This document shows, piece after piece, positions 63,782 through 64,000 of a stretch of 64,000 nucleotides of DNA. Where the stretch lies: NCBI RefSeq assembly GCF_013377085.1, contig NZ_JACAAX010000026.1:1-64000 (forward strand), given 5' to 3'. How positions within the stretch are numbered: the first letter of the stretch is position 1; each line of letters opens with the position of its first letter. A model generated the notes under the pieces. That model was given only the letters and a program-made list of their open reading frames with translations. It searched no databases and was not told where the DNA came from. The position numbers and the translations under genes are program-made. The stretch is from Rhodoplanes sp. GTDB taxonomy: Bacteria; Pseudomonadota; Alphaproteobacteria; Rhizobiales; Xanthobacteraceae.

Positions 63782-64000
63782 ATGACCACCAGGCGCGAGT
63801 TCGTGCAGGCTCTTCCGTCGGCAGGCGCGGCCTTCGCGGTCGCCGGCAGTGTCGTGCTGGACGAGAGCCCGGCCCGCGCGCAGACCGCGGCCCCCCTGAA
63901 GGGCCACTTCCATCCGCAGGGGAAGGCTCCCTCCAAATACACGATCGAGATCCTGCGCAAGGCCAAGGCGACCCTGCCGTTCGGCGACACGCGCGATCTG
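63782..64000 (+). CDS. Tat-exported alkylsulfatase-like protein (N-terminal 73 residues, cut by window end)
   Basis: The start ATG 63782 follows GGAG. The product begins with a twin-arginine signal (TTRREFVQALPSAGAAFAVA, cleavage near ARAQ) and continues LKGHFHPQGKAPSKYTIEIL, LPFGDTRD. This is the N-terminal start typical of linear alkylsulfatases with a metallo-beta-lactamase fold (SdsA1/BDS1 type), which release sulfate from alkyl sulfates in the periplasm. The catalytic domain lies outside the window, so activity cannot be judged. Confidence 0.78.
   Translation, partial: MTTRREFVQALPSAGAAFAVAGSVVLDESPARAQTAAPLKGHFHPQGKAPSKYTIEILRKAKATLPFGDTRDL

Overview
The window is a GC-rich chromosomal segment (my estimate is close to 70% GC) from an alphaproteobacterium of the order Hyphomicrobiales (Rhizobiales), most likely near the Bradyrhizobium / Rhodopseudomonas / Rhodoplanes lineages. 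The evidence is a CcrM-type GANTC methyltransferase, a CP4-like class II AroA, a FYDLN-family zinc-ribbon protein beside aroA, the order aroA-cmk-rpsA-sppA-ihfB-lapA-trpFBA-accD-folC, and several families of short palindromic intergenic repeats. Most of it is housekeeping chromosome with a few accessory patches. No rRNA, CRISPR array, transposase or phage gene was seen; one tRNA (Ala, GGC) is present.

Layout. 1-1.2 kb: rhlE RNA helicase, cut by the left edge. 1.6-12.4 kb: an accessory catabolic region with a TrpB2-type PLP enzyme, a nitrilase-superfamily protein with Ala at the nucleophile position, a complete Liv-type ABC importer (livK-H-M-G-F), a TetR regulator, an amidohydrolase of the gamma-resorcylate decarboxylase type and an exported protein. 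12.6-30 kb: core genes (tRNA-Ala, FYDLN protein, aroA, cfa, cmk, two transglutaminases, rpsA, sppA, ihfB, lapA, trpF, trpB, trpA, accD, folC, pyrD). 30-42.6 kb: orphan ParA-like ATPase, htpX-like protease with lemA, a glycine-rich exported protein, smc, dsbA, DUF721, mutY, ridA, aqpZ, DUF3597. 42.6-45.7 kb: a small island (DUF1778/GNAT toxin-antitoxin pair and a Cys-rich exported protein) between an intact ccrM and a second, separately evolved copy of the ccrM 3' end. 46-53.6 kb: zinc peptidase, moaB, a MarR-GNAT fusion with a palindromic operator, glycosyltransferase, radical SAM protein, rnhB, ArnT-like membrane protein. 53.6-60.9 kb: a four-gene MacB/LolCDE-like ABC operon carrying a cysteine-free thioredoxin-fold exported protein, a divergent DedA/VTT membrane protein sharing a direct-repeat operator with it, then a caspase-LprI fusion and a cell-wall amidase. 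60.9-64 kb: cytochrome bd oxidase (short-Q-loop, CIO-like) and the start of a Tat-exported alkylsulfatase, cut by the right edge.

How the parts fit. The Liv cluster looks like uptake plus breakdown of a small carboxylate or amide, possibly aromatic, under local TetR control; the substrate is unknown. The 53.6-60.9 kb block is the best candidate for an undescribed system: an envelope-directed ABC machine, a redox-inactive thioredoxin-fold partner, a lipid-scramblase-like DedA protein and, next door, a caspase/lysozyme-inhibitor fusion coupled to a peptidoglycan amidase. Shared TTTACA direct repeats suggest that an OmpR-family regulator controls the ABC operon and the DedA gene together. All functional statements are from reading the sequence and recalling families; no database search was run.
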